Position numbers and translations under genes: made by a program. From the NCBI RefSeq assembly GCF_014269285.1, contig NZ_JACOAF010000041.1:333086-397085 (forward strand): a DNA stretch of 64,000 nucleotides. The letters run 5' to 3'. The notes under the pieces were generated by a model that saw only the letters and a list, made by a program, of their open reading frames with translations, had not been told where the DNA came from and did no database searches. Below are positions 61,037 to 64,000 of this stretch, piece by piece. Numbering within the stretch: the stretch's first letter is position 1; each line of letters starts with the position of its first letter. Source of the stretch: Rufibacter sediminis (GTDB taxonomy: Bacteria > Bacteroidota > Bacteroidia > Cytophagales > Hymenobacteraceae).

Positions 61037-61063
61037 ATCAATGTGTTTTTGTATTTGGTGATG

Positions 61064-61095
61064 CAAATGTAGCAAACACTTTTTTGTTTATGCAA
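61064..61095 (-). promoter_or_regulatory. Promoter of tRNA-Leu
   Basis: Minus strand TACATTTG (61064-61071) with TTG (61093-61095) 21 bp upstream, about 28 bp before the tRNA 5' end. Confidence 0.6.
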
Positions 61096-61107
61096 CTCTC
61101 TTTCGTT

Positions 61108-61143
61108 TTTTTTGTTGAAATTTATAAAAAAGAGGTCAAAAAC
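61108..61143. repeat. Palindromic element, decayed copy 30
   Basis: A/T-run version (TTTTTTTGTTG ... AAAAAAGAGGTCAAAAAC) in the gap upstream of relA; the right half fits, the left half is weak. Confidence 0.35.
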
Positions 61144-61187
61144 GCTTTGGCGCTTGCCAGACCACGGATTTTGATGTACCTACCCGT

Positions 61188-63392
61188 ATGATTGACCACG
61201 AAGCAGAACGGAAAGAGATCCTGCGCCATTACAGAAAGTTGCTGCGTCATGCCAAGCCTTTTCTGAAGGACAACGACGCCAAGATCATAAAGAAGGCTTT
61301 TAACACTTCCTTAGAAGCCCACAAAGACATGCGCCGGAAATCTGGCGAGCCGTACATTTTACACCCCTTGGCGGTAGCCCAGATTGCCGTGGAGGAAATT
61401 GGCCTGGGCACCACCTCCATTGTGGCCGCCCTGCTGCACGACGTAGTAGAAGATACCGACCTGGAGATTGCCGATATTGAGCGCGACTTCGGCCCCCGGG
61501 TGGCCCGCATCATTGAAGGCCTTACCAAAATCTCCGGCGTATTTGAGTACGGTACCTCTCAGCAGGCCGAGAACTTTAGGAAAATGCTGCTCACGCTCTC
61601 TGATGACGTGCGCGTGATCCTGATCAAACTGGCCGACCGCCTGCACAACATGCGCACACTGGGCAGCATGGCCCGCGACAAGCAGCTCAAGATCGCCTCG
61701 GAGACCATGTACCTGTACGCCCCGCTGGCGCACCGCCTGGGTTTGTATGCCATTAAGTCTGAACTGGAAGACCTGCACCTCAAGTACACCGATACCGAGA
61801 CGTACAAGTTCATCTCCAACAAGATCAGGCAGACCAAGGCGGCTCGGAACAAGTTCATCGCTGATTTCATTGGTCCGGTGGAGGAGGAGCTGCGGCGCCA
61901 GGGCTTCACTGATTTTGAGGTGAAAGGACGGCCTAAGTCCATTTACTCCATCCTCAAGAAGATGAAGAAGCAGAACGTCACCTTCGAGGAAATCTATGAC
62001 CTGTTCGCCATCCGGATCATTCTCAATGTGCCTTATGAGCAGGAAAAGCCCGTCTGCTGGCGCGTCTATTCCATCGTGACCGATTTCTACCAGCCCAACC
62101 CAGACCGTTTGCGCGACTGGATCAGCACGCCCAAGGCCAACGGGTATGAGGCGCTGCATACCACCGTGATGAGCAAAACCGGCCAGTGGGTGGAGGTGCA
62201 GATCAGGACCAAACGCATGGACGATATTGCCGAGCGCGGGTATGCCGCCCACTGGAAATACAAAACTGGCAGCACCGGCCCCTCTGAGTCTGGCCTGGAC
62301 AACTGGATCAACAAGGTGCGTGACATGCTGGACGTGAACAACACCAATGCCATCGAGTTCCTGGACGAGTTCCGGACCAATCTGTTTGTGGAGGAGGTGT
62401 TTGTCTTCACGCCCAAAGGCGAACTCATTATTCTGCCTGACCGTGCCACTGCGCTGGATTTCGCCTTTGAGATCCATACGCACATCGGGTACCAGAGCCT
62501 GGGCGCCAAGGTGAACCAGAAGCTGGTGCCGCTGAGTTACCGCCTGCACAACGGCGACCAGGTGGAGATTTTGACCTCGCAGAAACAGAAACCGACTGGT
62601 GAGTGGCTCAAGTTTGTGACTACCTCCAAGGCCCGTTCCAAGATCAAGGAGTTCCTGCGCGAAGAACGCAAAGGAAAAGCCGAGGAAGGGAAACAGCAGG
62701 TGGTAGAGCGGCTGGAGCTTCTGTCCATTGAACCATCGGCGGCGAACCTGAACCGGCTGGCGGCTTATTTCAACGCCTCGTCGTTGCAGGACTTCTATTA
62801 TAGAGTGGCGGTGAATCTGATTGACCTGAAGGAGATCAAAGAATACATCTTCAATCCGCAGAGCGAGAAATACCGTCCGGCCTCATTGCTGGAAGGCTCC
62901 TCGTTCGACAAGGAGGTGGAGAAGATCAGGGGCGTGAACTCGCAGTTGCTGGTGATTGGCGGCGGCACCGATAAGATTGACTACGAGCTGGCCAATTGCT
63001 GCAACCCCATTCCCGGCGATGATGTGTTCGGTTTCCAGACGGTAGACCACGGCATCACCATCCACCGGACCACTTGCCCCAAAGCCGTGGAGCTGATGTC
63101 TAACTACGGGCACCGCATTGTGAAAGCGAAATGGACCGGGCAGCAGGAGCTGTCGTTCCTGGCGGGTATTGCCATCAAAGGAACCGATAGGGTAGGGCTG
63201 GTGAATGATGTGACCAAGATCATCTCCAACTCCCTGAAAGTAAACATGCGCTCCATCACCATCGACTCGCATGACGGCGTGTTTGAAGGCCGCCTGATGG
63301 TGTTCGTGAACGACACTGCCCAACTGGAGAAACTCATCCAGAAGATGATGAAAGTAAACGGGGTGCTCAGCGTAGACCGCTTCGATTCTTAA
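61188..63392 (+). CDS. Bifunctional (p)ppGpp synthetase/hydrolase RelA/SpoT
   Basis: A 734-residue long RSH enzyme of the stringent response. The hydrolase HD domain is intact (H84-D85 in ALLHDVVEDT, and LIKLADRLHNMRT), so it can degrade (p)ppGpp. The synthetase domain follows (KGRPKSIYSILKKMKKQNVT and YDLFAIRII). TGS (about 395-455, VFTPKGELIILPDRATALDF), a helical and zinc-finger-like region (YELANCCNPIPGDDVFGF) and a C-terminal ACT domain complete it. It starts at ATG 61188. It is monocistronic, with a terminator downstream. Confidence 0.96.
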   Translation: MIDHEAERKEILRHYRKLLRHAKPFLKDNDAKIIKKAFNTSLEAHKDMRRKSGEPYILHPLAVAQIAVEEIGLGTTSIVAALLHDVVEDTDLEIADIERDFGPRVARIIEGLTKISGVFEYGTSQQAENFRKMLLTLSDDVRVILIKLADRLHNMRTLGSMARDKQLKIASETMYLYAPLAHRLGLYAIKSELEDLHLKYTDTETYKFISNKIRQTKAARNKFIADFIGPVEEELRRQGFTDFEVKGRPKSIYSILKKMKKQNVTFEEIYDLFAIRIILNVPYEQEKPVCWRVYSIVTDFYQPNPDRLRDWISTPKANGYEALHTTVMSKTGQWVEVQIRTKRMDDIAERGYAAHWKYKTGSTGPSESGLDNWINKVRDMLDVNNTNAIEFLDEFRTNLFVEEVFVFTPKGELIILPDRATALDFAFEIHTHIGYQSLGAKVNQKLVPLSYRLHNGDQVEILTSQKQKPTGEWLKFVTTSKARSKIKEFLREERKGKAEEGKQQVVERLELLSIEPSAANLNRLAAYFNASSLQDFYYRVAVNLIDLKEIKEYIFNPQSEKYRPASLLEGSSFDKEVEKIRGVNSQLLVIGGGTDKIDYELANCCNPIPGDDVFGFQTVDHGITIHRTTCPKAVELMSNYGHRIVKAKWTGQQELSFLAGIAIKGTDRVGLVNDVTKIISNSLKVNMRSITIDSHDGVFEGRLMVFVNDTAQLEKLIQKMMKVNGVLSVDRFDS

Positions 63393-63423
63393 ACAGGAGA
63401 ATTTCTCTTATATATAATAGTAA

Positions 63424-63463
63424 ACACAGCAAAGCCCGACCATTAGGTTGGGCTTTGCTGTGT
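63424..63463. terminator. Bidirectional intrinsic terminator
   Basis: ACACAGCAAAGCCCGAC pairs with GTTGGGCTTTGCTGTGT (17 bp, one wobble, 6-nt loop), 31 bp after the relA/spoT-type gene. Confidence 0.8.
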
Positions 63464-63509
63464 AAGTAAAGATATGGGAGTGAATGAATCGCTAGAGAAG
63501 AAGCTTCCT

Positions 63510-63545
63510 GTTTTAAGGCCGATTTCCGGAAACCAGGCCCAAAAC
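63510..63545. repeat. 36-bp palindromic element, copy 31
   Basis: GTTTTAAGGCCG, core ATTTCCGGAAAC, CAGGCCCAAAAC; nearly perfect palindrome between convergent genes. Confidence 0.85.
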
Positions 63546-63583
63546 TAAGAACTGAACCAGGAAGCGTTTTCCTACGGCGATGC

Positions 63584-64000
63584 TTAGAACTTATAGTTCA
63601 ACCCGATGGTGATGTGAGACATGGGGCCGCTCTCCAGTTCCAGGTGGGCACCTACGTTGGGGGTGAAGAAATAGCGGGCGCCGGCCAGTACGCCAAGTTT
63701 CACTTCTCCTTCTGAAGCATCACCGGCATAATAGGAATCCCAGTTCACTTTGGTTCTGGCGTAGCCCAAGGTTAAACCGGCGTAGGTGTCCAGCTTCTCG
63801 TTTTTGGCCAGATCTACGTGGTAAGCGCCCTTGGCCGCGATATACATCACGGTCCATTTGTAATCGCCTTCTCCCCATTTATAATGAGAGTAAGAGAAAA
63901 CCCCGCCCACGCCAATGGTGCCGGGACCGGCGGCCACGTTCAGCCCTCTTTCATAGGAGACAGTTAAAGGCATGAGGGTACTTCCGCCGTTGGGGTAATC
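63584..64000 (-). CDS. Outer-membrane beta-barrel protein, 5' end beyond the window
   Basis: The open frame continues past the right edge without a stop, and the Met at 63973 is internal, so the gene is cut by the window. At least 138 residues of alternating strands are seen (VSYERGLNVAAGPGTIGVGG, DTYAGLTLGYARTKV, VKLGVLAGARYFFTPNVGAH), ending ITIGLNYKF, a C-terminal aromatic typical of outer-membrane barrels of the OmpA/OprF-like small-barrel type. The specific family and role are not recognisable. Confidence 0.8.
   Translation of the reverse strand, partial: DYPNGGSTLMPLTVSYERGLNVAAGPGTIGVGGVFSYSHYKWGEGDYKWTVMYIAAKGAYHVDLAKNEKLDTYAGLTLGYARTKVNWDSYYAGDASEGEVKLGVLAGARYFFTPNVGAHLELESGPMSHITIGLNYKF

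Overview
The window looks like chromosomal DNA of a Bacteroidota, order Cytophagales, most likely a Hymenobacteraceae relative of Rufibacter or Pontibacter. The sequence shows Bacteroidota-type promoters (TAnnTTTG about 20 bp downstream of a TTG), an alternative complex III (act) operon running straight into a cytochrome c oxidase cluster, a GSCFA protein, and many outer-membrane and lipoprotein genes. The genus is inferred from gene content and was not tested by any search.

Layout. 1-8 kb: an IS1 remnant at the edge, an orphan OmpR-type response regulator with a small outer-membrane protein, two secreted lysine-rich proteins sharing a C-terminal tail, a lipoprotein, an S15-type hydrolase and an RHS-like lipoprotein. 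8-14.2 kb: an M14 peptidase, a cytochrome c-sugar dehydrogenase fusion, a Rieske protein, two copies of an unidentified minus-strand small RNA and a cupin. 14.6-23.1 kb (all minus): priA, a secreted protein, a YyaL-type protein, a GSCFA protein, a HAD phosphatase and the rpsF-rpsR-rplI operon. 23.2-24.1 kb: no convincing gene. 24.1-41.2 kb: one apparent plus-strand respiratory unit, actABCDEF then coxB, coxA, ctaA, ctaB, two subunit III genes, subunit IV, a SCO protein, DUF420, a small CxxC membrane protein and DUF983, bounded by a consensus promoter and an intrinsic terminator. 41.2-48.5 kb: a 1231-residue NtrY-like histidine kinase overlapping the gene of an 1185-residue outer-membrane protein. 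48.5-64 kb: a REPIN-like element beside an FRG-domain gene, hldD, a btuF-btuC-queD operon, lpxB, clpX, a GH9 glycosidase, clpP, tig, tRNA-Leu(UAG), a RelA/SpoT synthetase/hydrolase and a truncated outer-membrane protein.

How the genes work together. The act-cox block encodes a quinol:cytochrome c reductase and terminal oxidase together with heme A/O synthesis and oxidase assembly factors. tig, clpP and clpX form a folding/proteolysis neighbourhood split by an opposite-strand GH9 gene. hldD and lpxB serve lipopolysaccharide synthesis. priA, the S6/S18/L9 genes, tRNA-Leu and relA are housekeeping.

The most unusual signal is a 36-bp self-complementary element (idealised arms GTTTTAGGCC and GGCCTAAAAC around a TTTTCCGGAAAA core). 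I count 31 copies, mostly one per intergenic gap, often touching terminators, absent from the compact respiratory operon, and apparently present in frame inside three places in two coding regions, like Rickettsia palindromic elements. Two exactly self-complementary palindromes (58 and 70 bp), a duplicated small-RNA locus and a candidate activator-dependent promoter with 11-bp direct repeats are also worth a look.
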